NCBI GenBank assembly: GCA_029851415.1
Contig: CM056744.1
Coordinates: 101,155,338 to 101,219,337 of the forward strand
Direction: 5' to 3'
DNA from: Eretmocerus hayati
Lineage: Eukaryota; Arthropoda; Insecta; Hymenoptera; Aphelinidae
Length of the DNA stretch: 64,000 nt
Part shown: positions 24,213-37,519 of the stretch, piece after piece
Layout of the letters: each line of letters opens with the position of its first letter
Position numbering within the stretch: position 1 is the stretch's first letter
Notes under the pieces: generated by a model
Databases searched by the model: none
Told to the model about the DNA's origin: nothing
The model's input: only the letters and a program-made list of their open reading frames with translations
Program-made: the position numbers and the translations under genes

Positions 24213-26736
24213 TTTGCTTTCTCTAAAGAGAAAGCTTTGTTTTCGACACAGCAAATTTTTGATCAATTTTTCCATTCAACCCAATATTTTCTTCAACATA
24301 ATTCATCTTATCAAAAAAGTGCCTTAACCATCTTATTCCTCTCGCCAAAATCTAACGATTGTAAGTAACACTTTTCCCCTTATAGCCCTCAAAAACCCCC
24401 CAGTGACTCATCTCTCCGGCCCTTTGTCTGTGTCTGTGTGTGTGTGTGTATGTGTGTTGTTTTTTTTGCGCCACGCTTTCTCTTCTACACTCCACTCTAT
24501 CGATTTTTGCTTTTCTACAAGTTGTAGAGAATGTCTCAGAGATGAGACCAGTGATTTGTCTGGTCTCCTCTCCAAATCGAATCTGATTTAAACGTTTTTT
24601 GAGGTAAAATCGCTGAAATTGTGTACTTTCATACTAAAATATCTCTTTCTAACTTCACCTTACCCCAATTTTGATTACCTAGGCTACGGTTTTTTTGGCT
24701 CAATCTATCTTTTGGTTAATACCGAAATTCCATTCAAACTCCATCAATGTGAATTTTTATAAGAAAACCAAAATTTCCAACAAAAACAGCAATTTGAGCA
24801 TGTTTAGACCTATTCTATCAAAATTCTGTTTTAACCAGATTACTCGTTTTGTTAAAAAAACCTCACTTTAGGTAGCCCAAATCCCCATAACTATTTTCCT
24901 CAAAAAAATAACCCAAAATATACAAAAATATTTTTTTCAATATTCATACTTTCCTCATATCTCTCCTCTAAACTACTTTATTCAAATTTTACTCAACTAA
25001 GTTGATACTTTTTCATCGTTCTAAATCGATTGGTTGATACCGAATTTTCTCAAAATCCGTTTTAATACATTCAAAATCCCATTTATTCCCGAAAAATCCA
25101 AATTTTTTCAAAATACTCCCATTCAACCCAATATTTTCTTCAACATAATTCATCTTATCAAAAAAGTGCTTTAACCATCTTATTCCTCCCGCCAAAATCT
25201 AACGATTGTAAGTAACACTTTTCCCCTTATAACCCTCAAAAACCCCCCAGTGACTCATCTCTCCGGTCCTTTGTCTGTGTCTGTGTGTGTGTATGTGTGT
25301 TGTTTTTTTTTTGCGCCACGCTTTCTCTTCTACACTCCACTTTATCGATTTTTGCTTTCCTACAAGTTGTAGAGAATCACTCAGAGATGAGACCAGTGAT
25401 TTGTCTGGTCTCCTCTCCAAATCGAATCTGATTTAAACGTTTTTTGAGGTAAAATCGCTGAAATTGTGTACTTTCATACTAAAATATCTCTTTCTAACTT
25501 CACCTTACCCCAATTTTGATTACCTAGGCTATGGTTTTTTTGGCTCAATCTATCTTTTGGTTAATACCGAAATTCCATTCAAACTCCATCAACGTAAATT
25601 TTTATAAAAAAAACCAAAATTTCCCACAAAAACAGCAATTTGAGCATGTTTAGACCTATTCTATCGAAATTCTGTTTTAACCAAATTACACGTTTTGCTA
25701 AAAAAACCTCACTTTAGGTAGCCCGAATCCCGATAACTATTTTCCTCAAAAAAATATCTCAAAATATACAAAAATATTTTTTTCAATATTCATACTTTCC
25801 TCATATCTCTCCTCTAAATTACTTTATTCAAATTTTACTCAACTAAGTCGATACTTTTTCATCGTTCTAAATCGATTGGTTGATACCGAATTTTCTCAAA
25901 ATCCGTTTTAATACATTCAAAATCCGTTTTACTCCCGAAAAATCCAAATTTTTTCAGAATACTCCATTTTTATAATCCTTACACCAACTATATTAAAATT
26001 TGCCCTCAACCATACTACATCAATTCCATGGAAAACCCTAGTTTAGGTCATCTGAATTCCCCTAAGAGGCAATCTTCTTATAATAACTCAAAATATCAGA
26101 AGGAAATCGCATCTAAAATTCATTTTCCGCTATTACCCACCCCCTAAACTAATATATACAAATTTTACTCAACTAAGTTTATACTTTTTCATCGTTCTAA
26201 ATCGATTAGTTGATACCGAATTTTTCAAAATCCTTTTAAATACATTCAAAATCCAATTTATTCCCGAAAAATCCAAATTTTTTTTTAAAAACTCCATTTT
26301 CATGATCTTCTCACCAACTGTATCAAAATTTTCCCTCAACCAGACTACATATCTTCCATTAAAAACCCCAGTTTAGGTCATCTTAATTCCCCTAAAAGTG
26401 AATCTCGTAATAATAACCCAAAATATTAGAAGAAAATTGCAGCTAAAATCCATTTTATCCTTATATCTCCCTCTACAACTAATCTATCCACCTTTTAATG
26501 GACTAGAGAGATACTTTTCCTTCATTCTACATCGATTGGTTGGATCCAATCATTGGATTGTGAGTGTGATATGAAATACAATTAAATTAGATTAAAAAAT
26601 AAAATTATTCCGTAGGAATCCCAATCATCATTTTGGAATTTGATCAGTTTTGCAAATTTCTCATTAGGTTCAGTGAACCTCTTAAACTATTTCGCTAAGA
26701 GAAAGCATTCTGCTAATCTCATTTAGCAGCGTATTT
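24213..26736 (+). mobile_element. Helentron-associated (HINE/DINE-1-like) element, copy A
   Basis: The left end carries the palindrome GCTTTCTCTAAAGAGAAAGC (24216-24235). The right end carries AGAGAAAGC (26698-26706), which repeats the half-palindrome, then a hairpin CTGCTAA...TTAGCAG (26710-26729) and CGTATTT. Subterminal inverted repeats at both ends, a 3' hairpin, central tandem units and no coding sequence are the layout of non-autonomous Helentrons. The centre is built of diverged units of about 320-330 bp, marked by TTGGTTRATACCGAA-like words near 24711, 25027, 25555, 25873 and 26203, plus a TG microsatellite near 24430 and 25280. Copy B at 32040-34197 shares both ends. No Rep/helicase gene is in the window. 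The family assignment is by structure only. Confidence 0.55.
24272..25966. repeat. 847-bp direct duplication inside copy A
   Basis: Segment 24272-25118 is repeated at 25119-25966 with only scattered differences; both start CCATTCAACCCAATATTTTC. The duplicated block includes the TG microsatellite, the TTTGCGCCACGCTTTCTC stretch and two of the ~320-bp units. It is far more similar than the ~320-bp units are to each other, so it arose later. Confidence 0.85.
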
Positions 26737-28747
26737 GTAAGCGTTCTTACATGGGACAAAAAGCGCCTGAGAAACGAGTCAAACATTATTAAATCGCAAT
26801 TTGCTCTCTAGGGGCGCTCGAGGCGCTCGTGTTTACCTCTCCCGGACCCTTATCACATGTGAATACACGAAACTTAGAATCTCGCGAACCCTTGGGCACA
26901 TACAGCAACAATAACACATACACATATACAAATCATATATGCGACCCCAAAAATTAGGAAGCGCCTGCAGGGTCATGGTCCATTGCAATAGCGAAGAGAC
27001 CTTCACGCGTGCAAAGAGTCTCGAATCCTCGCTCGACTCGAATACAAAATCGCTTGGGCCTCCGGACATCGAGAGGGCACAAAAAGGTTCACAACGTGGT
27101 CTAAGGTGGTGAAAGACGCGGAAGCAGAAAAATTTTCTAGCCAACCGACATACACGCATACACATCACGCAGAATTACATATAAGCTTTGAAAAAGAATG
27201 AGAGCAGAGAGTGCGGAAAGAGCGCGTGGTTTTAAATTACCCGCGCTACTATATTGACTCTCACTCTCTTGTAGTCTGTTATAAAGCGATATAATGCATT
27301 GTTACAAAAGTAAATCTGCGGGGACATACTGCGCCCACGAAAAATTCACCGTCAGTTGGGTAATACTATCCACAGGCACAATTTCTATCCATATATATAT
27401 ATTTCCTGTAGAAATGTAGAACTTGAGGGGGTAACAAGGAATGACGGAAGCGGGATTAAGGGTAACGCGAGATGCGTAGGGATAATGGCCAAATAGAGAA
27501 AGGAACCGAGAAAAGCTCAGATAGGAGACGACGACGATGAATCGATTCGACAGATATTGTGTCGGGTGAAAGTGTGAGGTGCTATTCTATGTTGTGTACA
27601 CAACGAGGGGGGCAAGTGCGCGAGAGACACGTGTAAGATGTTGTGGTTATGGTTACAAGGGTAATAGGAAGGCCGTGGTAATAGGCGATGTGCAGAAAAG
27701 ACACTTGTTCGCGCGAAAGAGAAGATGAAGGAAGGATATGGTCCGATCGCGATGGATGATGATCGGTATTTCATATGACTTTTTCTTTTCGACCGAATCT
27801 GGGAAGAAGGCGGAGTATTTATTTGATTCCAGTGAGTGAATTTCCTAGGCCCGACCGGAAGCACGTTCGAAATTTTTGATGTAGAAATTACTATCTTCAG
27901 AAATCCTCTTTGTGTTCATTTGGGAACGAATTTACTTCTCTCACGCGCATGGCTAATTCTCTTTGAGCGAAACAAACTTGAAACTCGAAATTTCTATGAA
28001 ACGATTATTTTTTTATTATTCGGAAGATTATGCCAAGATGATGATCATTTGACACAAAAACATTTTCATGCAAAAATGCATGAGGATTGGTTCTTTAGAG
28101 CTAATGGTATTTAGCTTTAAATCAGCGACGAAGTTGTATCATGTGAGAGGAAGCTATATGAAGTTTTTATGGGATGTTTCTTACAGAAGAAATAATTTTG
28201 TACTATATTGTTTGGCTCAAGAATTGAAAAGCCAGTCTCTGTCAAATATCATCCTCGACACACTTACGCATGAGTACCTTTTTTTGCACGAATTTTTTAT
28301 TTTCATCAAAAGTTCTCAAAAAAAGGCATACCATAATAAAATCGTCTGCAAAGCCTGGATTAACAATTTTGACTCTCGCCTTCGCTTCGGGACGGAAAAA
28401 GTCACTCGAGGTGCGACATCCTTTTTTTGCTGCACCCTTTGGTTTCAGAAGATCAATGACTCAAAGTCGCATACCAGATACGAGGAATTTTTTCTTGACC
28501 CGGGCCAAAACCAGAGCTCGGAACGCAAGAATAATGAAAAAGTCCAGTTGTAAGTTTGTTATAAAACGCTATTCTCTCAACGATTGTCAGGAGATGTCGA
28601 AAAGTCGATTTTATGACTCGCTGTCAGGACCAAAAAATGAGAATCACTTTCTGAGACGGACTTTAAGAGCGCTCCCCATCGCAGGCTCAGTAATTCGATC
28701 AAAGCGTCATCTTGCGGTCAAAGTGGTTTAATGTAGATTTAAAATCA
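26737..28747. other. No gene seen
   Basis: No supportable gene. The overlapping plus frames 28068-28553 and 28270-28731 lie in different frames over the same bases and give basic, serine-rich translations with no recognised domain. A TATATATATAT patch lies near 27390. Confidence 0.45.
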
Positions 28748-29022
28748 ATCAAATAATCAAGAATGACGCGCACTATGTACCCACCTGCAAAGAATTTTTC
28801 TACGAATAAAAAAAAAAAGAAAAATCATTGAAATTGGTGCAAAATTGAATAAGCTATACTGCGTGAATGATTTTGAGTGCTTCCAACTCGGCTTCCACTG
28901 CAAAACTTTTCCCGCAAAATAACTCACTCAATTTTGCACCGACTTCAATGGAACTGTTTTGAAAATTCGTAGAAAAATTCCCCGCAGGTGGGTATCGCAC
29001 GTCGTTCTTGATCGCTTGGCGG
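28748..29022. repeat. Inverted repeat / foldback, about 275 bp
   Basis: ACCCACCTGC (28779-28788) and GAATTTTTCTACGAA (28792-28806) are mirrored by TTCGTAGAAAAATTC (28966-28980) and GCAGGTGGGT (28984-28993). GGTGCAAAATTGA near 28837 is mirrored by CAATTTTGCACC near 28930. The central loop is about 80 bp. It is probably a small MITE; its ends were not fixed. Confidence 0.55.
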
Positions 29023-31181
29023 TTTTTGAAATTATCATAAATCAATTTCACCGCAACGTGGTGCTGAAAACAGGCTCCATGTGTGTTCAAAATATTTATA
29101 ATATACAATGAACAATTCGTACAGAGAAGAGAATTGAATTTGTACGAAAAATAAATGACACACACACACACAAAAACTGTGAAACACTTGAAAACAGTAT
29201 GTCAAAAGACGTAAAAACGCGAATTATTTTGAAGCGTGAGATGTAACACTAGCGTTACATGCATAATTTTTTGCGACCCTGCGGTTGAAAGAAGTGAGTC
29301 AAGAGCCAGAACAAAAAGCATCCTACCAAAGCATTAATCGTAAAATATAAATTTTTTGTATCATTTGTATCTCGTACTCTCGCGACTTTTCCTCTCTCTT
29401 TCTCGACAATTATTCTTCCATTCAAGAGCTCTCTCACACACAGTTGCAATCTGCTTCACTCAACACCACTTCTGGTCTGGGCTTTTCTTTCTAGCCTTCT
29501 GTTGTTACCATTCTCTATGCCATCACGCACAAACACAACAACAAAATCGTCGCCGTCGTTGAGAGAGAGAAACCCTACAATCGATGAAAGCTTGGAGAGA
29601 AAAAATTCAAACTCGAGCACTGGAGTCAAAACTTGAATGCAAACACAATACTATCAACAACCAAAAAAAACCTTTCAGATCTCTTTGCACCGGATGCAAG
29701 CTATTACATGGCTCGGCAGGGATCGAAAAAGTGCATCGACCCAGTTGTTGTTGTTGAAACGCGAGAATAGTTGAGAATTCTCTATAAAAATTGCTTGGAA
29801 TCGAACGAAAAAGTATCCCTTACGAGCTTCCCACGATTCCTTAATCGCTTGTACGAATTCTGTTTTGAACAGGATGCGATTTTACGATGCATTAAGGTGC
29901 ACCGATACTAAACCTAACCTATATCCTCTATAATACAACTATATAGAGGTTTCAAGTGAAGGTAAGTGCAGCTTTAGTATCACAAGCCTCGAGAAGCGCT
30001 TTGGCCTAAAGTTATCGGTTCGAGTTGTGCAAGGGCAAGCTCGCGACGCTACTTCCAATTAACTTTAAACTGTTTGGTTCCCGATGCACAACTTGCAAAT
30101 ACGTTCTAGCAAGCTCGCTTTACCCACTATCAAGGTGACCGATGGTTATATAGATAGAAGTAATGAAAAAAGCCCAGATCAATTCGTTTTGAAAACGAAA
30201 AATTACAGGTAGAAAATTCAAGAGTAAACTTGAGCAAAGTGTACGATACACTTGACAAACACATTCGATCGAATGTTTTAAAAATTCGCGTACAGAATTA
30301 AACACGGTATAGCTCTTAGCGCAAGCTCGCGATTATTTCGCCGACTCGGAATCCGCGTTCGAGATTCACGCGCCAAGAATTCGAACCGCCTGTCATTCGT
30401 TTCCCTCACTCCCTTATATATAGTTTTATTTATTATGTGGTCCCCTAAAATGAAAGAGAAACCGGAATGCTGCGGCTCGATTATATTACTACACACTCAG
30501 AGAAAAGGAAAAGAGAGAAACATCCGGAATCTCGCGTGCGAAAAGTAAAAGGGAACTTCTCATCTGCTCGATTTTGATTCTTTTCGTGGCCTATATATTG
30601 TGGGAGTTTGATGTGCTCTTGAGAAAAGAGAAATAGTCAAAAATGCGGTTAAGGTTTTTTTTCGCGGCGGCAATGCAACCACCACGACGAAAACAACAGA
30701 GATAGACGAGGAAGAGGCTCTTTGATCTCAAATATCCTCTCATTCTTGGCCGGCGAGTGCGTAATATTGTAGAATCGATGTGTGCGATATGTGCGGTAGG
30801 CTCTTGTAGAGGTCTTATTTTGGATGGTTTCGGAAATTCTTCTGTGGTTTGACGTGATCGGCTATTTGGTAGATTGTTCTTTGATATTTCGTTCAATTTT
30901 TTTTCAAGACCACAGATTTTTGGACTGGTGAGTTCTCTCAATCTGCTATTCGAGTAGTCAAGTGGTCTACTTGTACTACTTTGGACACATTTTGGCGGCC
31001 ATTTGCACTCCAAAATTTACAAATCAAGTAGTCAACCGAGATTATATAATAATTGCGATGATCGTACACCGTATTGTAAGAAAATATGCATGATTCTTTG
31101 AAATCCGAGCGTAAAAAGTCATAATAACCTCAGACACCAGAGTGTCGGCTTTAACTTTAACCCACTCGGAACTTATTGGAA
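29023..31181. other. No gene seen
   Basis: No supportable gene or structured element. A short CA repeat lies near 29159-29172. Frames at 29255-29449, 29356-29562 and 30591-31013 have no recognisable family. Confidence 0.45.
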
Positions 31182-31185
31182 TTAA

Positions 31186-31936
31186 CCCTCGGCTGGCACA
31201 CTTGGGTGGAGTCTACCCAGGGCCTCCTTCATGAGTACGCCACGCTCGTAATTCAAAGTTCCCCGGGTTCATAGTTTTAGAGCTAGCTCCGCCACAGCCG
31301 AGCCAAAAACCAAGCTAGCTATGTGCGTTATTTTTGAGTGCATTTGGTTGCAATTAATGAATTATTGCAAAAATTGCAAAAAAAGGCCTTTCCACTGAAA
31401 AGATTCTAGAGAACGCAATTTTTAATGGAATGAGCTGAAAATTTAACTGAGTCATCTCAAGATCAAGTAGATATGAGAAAAGAATAGTACAGTGGTCGAT
31501 CTGTCAATGGAGGTCTTCATTCCGGCATATTAAGGGGGAATAAAAATGCTCAATACATGCGTCGAAATATGTCAGAATAAATACCTTTTCTCCAAGATCT
31601 ACTCTTCCGCTATTTTTTTCTTGAATTAACCCCATCTCGAGATATCCCAGTTGAATTTTCAGCTCATTTGGATGAAAATTGCGTCCTCTAGAATTTTTTT
31701 AGTGAAAAAGGTGATTTTTTGCATTTTTTCGGACATTTGTATTTTTTTAAATTTTTCATTCAACCTTGGCGACTATCTCGGTACAGTGATCCATTCAAAA
31801 CATTTCAAAGAGGCTACAGAAAAATTCTGAAACCGAAAGATTGATTATAGTAGCCACAGCATTAATTTTTCGTCGTGGGTGTAATCCACCCAGGTGTGCC
31901 AGGTATGTTATGTGGCAGAAGTGTGCCAGCTAAGGA
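31186..31936. mobile_element. piggyBac-type foldback element, about 750 bp
   Basis: TTAA at 31182-31185 precedes CCCTCGGCTGGCACAC. The right end GTGTGCCAGCTAAGGA finishes at 31936 and is followed by TTAT, a decayed TTAA. The ends match those of 13169-14183. Inner arms also pair: GATTCTAGAGAACGCAATTT (31401 on) and ATGAGCTGAAAATTTAACTG (31431 on) have complements at 31640-31712, so much of the element can fold back. Subterminal GGGTGGA / TCCACCC words form extra stems at each end. No transposase is seen. Confidence 0.6.
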
Positions 31937-32039
31937 TTATTGATGTTGAATTCGTGTAATTGGAAACTGCTTTAATCGATTGGTTATTTGCTTCACCGAG
32001 GGCTACACTAATCACACGCCACACCATTTTTCGAGCCAT

Positions 32040-34197
32040 TTTGCTTTCTGTAAAGAGAAAGCTTTGTTTTCACCCCAACGAAAATTTGATCAAATTTTTC
32101 ATTAAATCCAACATATTCTTCAACAAAATCCCTTTTATCTGAAAAAGTCTTAGACCATTCTCTTCCTCTCGCCAAAATCTATCAATTGTAGGTAACACTT
32201 TTCCTTCTAATGGCCTCCCAAATCTGACAAAGACTCATCTTTGCACCCCTTTGTCCGTGTTTGTGTGTGTGTGTATGTATCTTGTTTTATACCGGACACA
32301 CTTTCTCTTTTACCGTCCACCTTATATAACTTTTGGCTTCCTACAAGTTGTGCAGAATCCAATTTCTGAGAGTCCAATGATTTGACACCTTTCGGCTCCC
32401 AGTCAAACTTGATCCATGGGCTTTTTCAAGCAAAAGTGCTCGTTTCGACTTTTAATACATAAATATCTTTTTCTCACACACTCTCACCACGAATTAAGTC
32501 ACCTAAACTATGATTTTTTCTGCACGATCTATCGATTGGTTAATACCGAAATTTCATTTAATTTTTACAGATCTCAAATTCTCAAAAAAATCAAAATTTC
32601 CACCAAAAATTTCTTTTTGAGCGTTTTTAAACCTACTGCATCCGAATTCTGTCTCGACCAAAAACAATAGATATCATCGAAAAAATCTCAGACTAGATGG
32701 CTTAATTCTTTCTAAAAAGCTTTCTCTAAATGATAACTCAAAAAATGATGAAAAATGTTTCTTAATATCCTTTTTTCCCTCCTACCTTCCTTTATGACTC
32801 ATTTATCTCAATTTCGATGGCCTAAACTATGGCTTTTTCTGCATGATCTATCGATTGGTTGATACCGAGAATTCCATTTGATCCCTTGAAACCTCGGTGT
32901 TTTGGAAAAAATTGAAATTTTCACCAAAATTGTCATTTTAATCATCCTCAAACCAATCTTATTGAAAAAATTCTGTCTCAACCAAACAATAGATATTGGT
33001 GAGGAAAATAGAGTATAGATTTCCCAATTTTCACTAACAAGCTTCCTCGGAAAAATAACTCGAAAAATAATAGAACATTTTTTTTCGAATATTTATTATT
33101 TTCCTTCATCTTCCTTTACAAGTAATTTACCAAACTTTTATCGACTCAAATGCACATTTTTCGAACATTAATCATGAGTTGATTAATACGGAATTTCAGT
33201 TTGACTTGTAAATCACGATTAAAATGAAGTTTCTTTGCACAAAAACTGAAATTTTCACCAAAATCGTGTTTCTACTCATACTTGAATCAATTTTATCAAA
33301 ATTCTGTCTCAACCAAACTATACATATTGTTGAGAAAAATATAGTTTAGATTCCCTAATTTCCGCTAATACAATCTTTCTCGGAAAAATAACTCAAAAAG
33401 TAATAGAACATTTGTTTCGCTTATCCATCTTTCTCCTTTATCTTCCTTTTTAAAAAGTAATTGGCCAAACTTTCATCTACCTAAAAGGATACTTTTCAAA
33501 CATTCCTCATGAATTGGTTCATACCAAATCTCACTTCATATAACTAGTAAATCGTTATTTAATTGAAGTTTCTTTCCACAAAAACTGAAATTCTTACCAA
33601 AATCGTCGTTTTACTCATCTTCAAACCGATTTTATCGAAATTCCGTGTGAACTAAACCATAGATATTGGTAAGGAAATCCTAGATTAGATCACCCAAATT
33701 CTCCTATTGAGCTTTCTCGAAGAAATAACTCAAAATATATCAAAACATTTTTTTTCAAGTATTCGTTTTCCCTGCGTATTACCCTGTACAAGTAATTTAC
33801 TAAACTTCCGAAGACCTAGATTCATATTCATCAATCATTTTCCATTCATTGGTTAATACCGAATTCCAATTGAACTAGTAAATCATGATTTAAAGGAAGT
33901 TTCTTCCAACAAAAACTCAAGTTTTTACCGGAACCGTCATTTTAATCATCCTCAAATCAATTTTATCGAAATTTCCTACCAACAAAACGATAGATATTAG
34001 AAAAACCCCGGTCTAGAAGCCCTAAATTCTGTTAAGAATCTTCCTCGAAAAAATAACTCAAAATATAGTAAACGCACCCAAATAAACTTTACGTTTGTTA
34101 CATTCTAAATTGAGTTTTTATATGCAATTCGATCGAACTACTCAGGCAAAATTCGCCAAGAGAAAGCATTCTGCTAATTTCTTTTAGCAGCGTATTT
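32040..34197 (+). mobile_element. Helentron-associated (HINE/DINE-1-like) element, copy B
   Basis: The left end has GCTTTCTGTAAAGAGAAAGC (32043-32062), one base different from copy A. The right end has AGAGAAAGC (34159-34167), the hairpin CTGCTAA...TTAGCAG (34171-34190) and CGTATTTT. Inside are about five diverged tandem units of 320-336 bp, marked by TTGGTTNATACCGAA-like words near 32531, 32853, 33177, 33513 and 33849. A TG repeat near 32262 corresponds to that of copy A. It lacks the 847-bp duplication. Orientation is the same as copy A. There is no coding potential. Confidence 0.55.
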
Positions 34198-36385
34198 TAA
34201 ATCAAATTTTAGCCATTAAAAGCTTGAAATGGCAACTGTGGCGCCATCACTCGTATGTCCGAACGTGACCCACAGCAGTTGCCGTGTTACTTAGCGAGCA
34301 GCTGAGAATGAATGAACGATTTCACCACCCCGTGTGTGGTGATTGTACCCAAATCGTTTGTGAAATGACTTTAATGGTCAAGAGCTCAATAGAATATTTT
34401 CTGATTATAATGAGTTTCTTCATTGAATTCTTCAATGTGTAAGATAATTTGTTTAATCCCAAACGGAAACCTGAGCTTCCCGGATCAGTCAAAACACGAA
34501 TTGTATTTTTTCATAATGGGGTCTATTTTCATATGACGCCTACCGCCATATGGGACTAAATTTTCCGTAAAATCGAGATATTTTTGCTTCGGTGCGTCCA
34601 AATGAGTTGCTCCTCTTATTGAGCAGCTTTTTCACAACTACCGCAATTTATTTGAGTGAAATGAAAAGATTCCCATCGAGTGGAGAGCAAATTCAGAAAA
34701 AGGTAATGGGGACAAATCAGGCACACTGAACGTTTTTAGTAGAACAGTGCCGTACTTCAAAAAAACAGACTCAAAAAAATCAGAATTAGAAAAAACTTTA
34801 TTTTTGTTCTAAGAAACGCATAAGCCGTTTTAGAACAATCGGAACACGGTCAATTATCTCATATTCTAATGTAGCAAACATGAAACAAATGTGCGTGTCA
34901 AGTCCTGCGAGTGCGTACATTTGAGATCTTGAGTGGGAGCAAAATAGGCGCACCTCGAGGCACACCCCTACAAGATAAATGAAAATTGAAAAAAAAAACA
35001 GAAAGGGAGCATTTGCACACCAGAATGAAACTCCTTCAAACTTTTTTAACGAAGTGGCAAATTTTCAATCTTCGATAACCATCAAAAGCTCGAAAAAATT
35101 TGTCACACAGATATTCGTGTCATAAAAGGATGAAAGTAGTATGGTAAAGAATTTTATGGCTTTTCATTGAGCTTTCAGCATATCCATTACTTTAACCACA
35201 TACTTCATACACGTCGCATTATAATTAGATCGATCATTCTTGCAAATCCGCTACATACAGCGTGGCGCGGAATGAATAACGTCAGCACAACACCGCCCTT
35301 TTCTCTTTCATTCTTCCGCAATTTTACTCATCCACCCCGCGAGGAGCGCCACTACTATATATACCCACGAAAGTATAATTAATCAGTAGGTGCGCGTGTG
35401 CCTCGTTACTCTGATTAATTGAGCGGATAAGCCACGCGCGGCAACAGAAACAGCGGTATCTATCCGCTGCGCCCCGCAAAGAGAGGCGACCGCCGAGGGA
35501 AACTTTTTTTTCCATACATTACGAGGTATAAAGAGTATAGTTGTATATTATAGTAGACAGGGAAGATATGAGGGCGTATTGCTTTCCATAAAATCGTTGC
35601 TTCGAAACTCCATCATCGAGAAAGAGTTAGCCAACTGATGCCATGTACCACCACCATCACAGCTTGACGTGACTCTATTTCTCTCTCTTTCTTTTCCAGA
35701 CTACTGGTATTTACCCCTTTTTTTTGCGTGTATAAATAATCGTTACACCACACGCATATTGGCCTGTTTACCCAGCATAAATCCGCCCTATCTTCCTCTG
35801 TCTCTCTCTCGCTCAAGTATTTTAACGTTCGCAGAAGACCCTTCATCTCTGTTTGCGTCGGGCATTTTTTCGACGCAACGGGAAAACTTCGAGCTTTTGT
35901 CGTCGCATTTTCCGCCGACCAAATTGAGAATCATGGCACATAGAGAGAAAGCCTCTCGGTAACGGCTAATGCTCACTGTGACAAATATCGGACGGCTCTC
36001 TCTGTTTTGTGTGGTTATATCACCGAATATGGTCATTCAGAAGAGCTACTCTAGTCTCGACGAGACCTGTGAGCAGCTATGACAAAACTGTATATGAGCG
36101 AACTTTGACGGACAGAGCTTTTTTCCGCAGTGGCATGTCTGTATAAGTATGTATTCGGCAGAACTTCGACAATTCCAATCGCGAAAAAGGCGGAAGAAGA
36201 AGTTTGGACATTGGAAGCTTCCATCTTTCACCACTACAAAATGTAACATGACAAAATGCAATCTAATATCTTGTCATAGCTGTGTATGAACCCAAATGCA
36301 GAATGTAGTTAATCCTGTTTGATGGTTCAACTCATCATCAGTAATCATATGGGAAGCTCACAACCTTTCAAGAGTCCATTGAGCT
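34198..36385. other. No gene seen
   Basis: No supportable gene. It includes an ACAGTGCCGTAC word at 34745 resembling the CAGTGCCGTGC end of the TA element at 55465-56260, but with no partner nearby. Frames in 35167-36261 are short and overlapping. Confidence 0.45.
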
Positions 36386-36740
36386 ATATCGAAATACACA
36401 TTTCGAGATCTCTCGATAAGTGTTGATATCGACGATCGAGATATCGATATCTTAGTATCGATCTATTGATGATATTGATACTTACTCGCATTTGTGAATT
36501 TATCAAATTTTCATTGGGAATTTATACCGCTCCTCGGTGAGATGGAAAATGTCAACATTTTGACAACTCTCTAAGAGAATTCGAGTGATTTTCATCACTC
36601 GAAGCTCGAGTACATGACCAAATCGAGCCACAGCACTCGTTTTCGAGTGGAAATTGAGGAAAACAGCCAGCCAATCGAGTGTTCTTTGGCCACTGAATCG
36701 ATTCAATCGAATAACTTGATGATCGAGTGAAATTGATCAA
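36386..36740. repeat. Palindromic word cluster (ATATCGAT, then ACTCGA/TCGAGT)
   Basis: 36386-36482 is rich in TATCGA/TCGATA and ATATCGATATC-type palindromes. 36575-36730 then carries repeated CACTCGAAG, CTCGAGT, TTTTCGAGTG and ATCGAGTG words. It is not a simple tandem array; the words are irregularly spaced. Confidence 0.5.
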
Positions 36741-36845
36741 CATAACCGAAATTAACATCATCATCATCTTGGCACGTTTACTAATACATTATTGAACCGG
36801 ATCTAGATGTGCAATTCGATACGAACAGAACTAGTCCTTCACAAT

Positions 36846-36858
36846 CCCCCCCCCCCCC
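36846..36858. repeat. 13-base C run
   Basis: An uninterrupted run of 13 C. Comparable C/G runs occur at 12101, 38568, 38818, 43164, 47382, 51631 and 56897. Confidence 0.8.
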
Positions 36859-37519
36859 ATATTTCATTTGATGATACTTTTTCGCTCAATTCGTAAATAA
36901 CAATCATTCGTGTCAAATTCATTCGTTGTAATGACGAAATTTGTCTCTTCATATGGGGTTTCATAGCCACATCACACGAACACTCATTCATTTGAGCTAT
37001 TTTATTGCTTCCTTTGGAAAAAGTGTCGCATTTTCGGAGAAAACGAGTTCCTCGCCGCGCGAAAATGGCTCGAGAAAGTATTTCTTTCTTGTCCACCGTT
37101 AAAATATTGCGTGCGCCTCGTGCGGAAAAGCATCTTTTTTGCAACTCGGTACACAATACTATTACGAAGAGAAGTGAAGAATATTAGTCTCACAGAGTTA
37201 CAATAAACTACTTCTGTCAGAGTACTTATACGATTGGTTGTCATACTAACGCCCTCCATCATTGTTTTTAGTATCACATGGCATTATTTTCAATGGCTCA
37301 GCTCAGTTGGTTGAATAGTTGATGCATGTATCGGACAGTGAAGAAATGAGACGAGAATCGGTGCAAACTACAGCGACAATCATTCATGAAATAATACTTA
37401 ACTATGTTGAATGTGTTTTTTTTTATTTTTTACATGTGTAATTCACTGTTTTTATAAAGCAGTTAAATTTTGATATCGTCCAATAATTGATGAATGATAA
37501 ACTTTTTTATATGGTGAAT

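Noticed and set aside
28068..28731. Two plus-strand frames of 153-161 codons as a gene
   Set aside because: They overlap each other in different frames; neither translation has domain-like composition or a known motif.
24216..34197. CRISPR-like or satellite array
   Set aside because: Units are about 320 bp, diverged and bounded by element ends; this is a eukaryotic transposon with internal tandem repeats.
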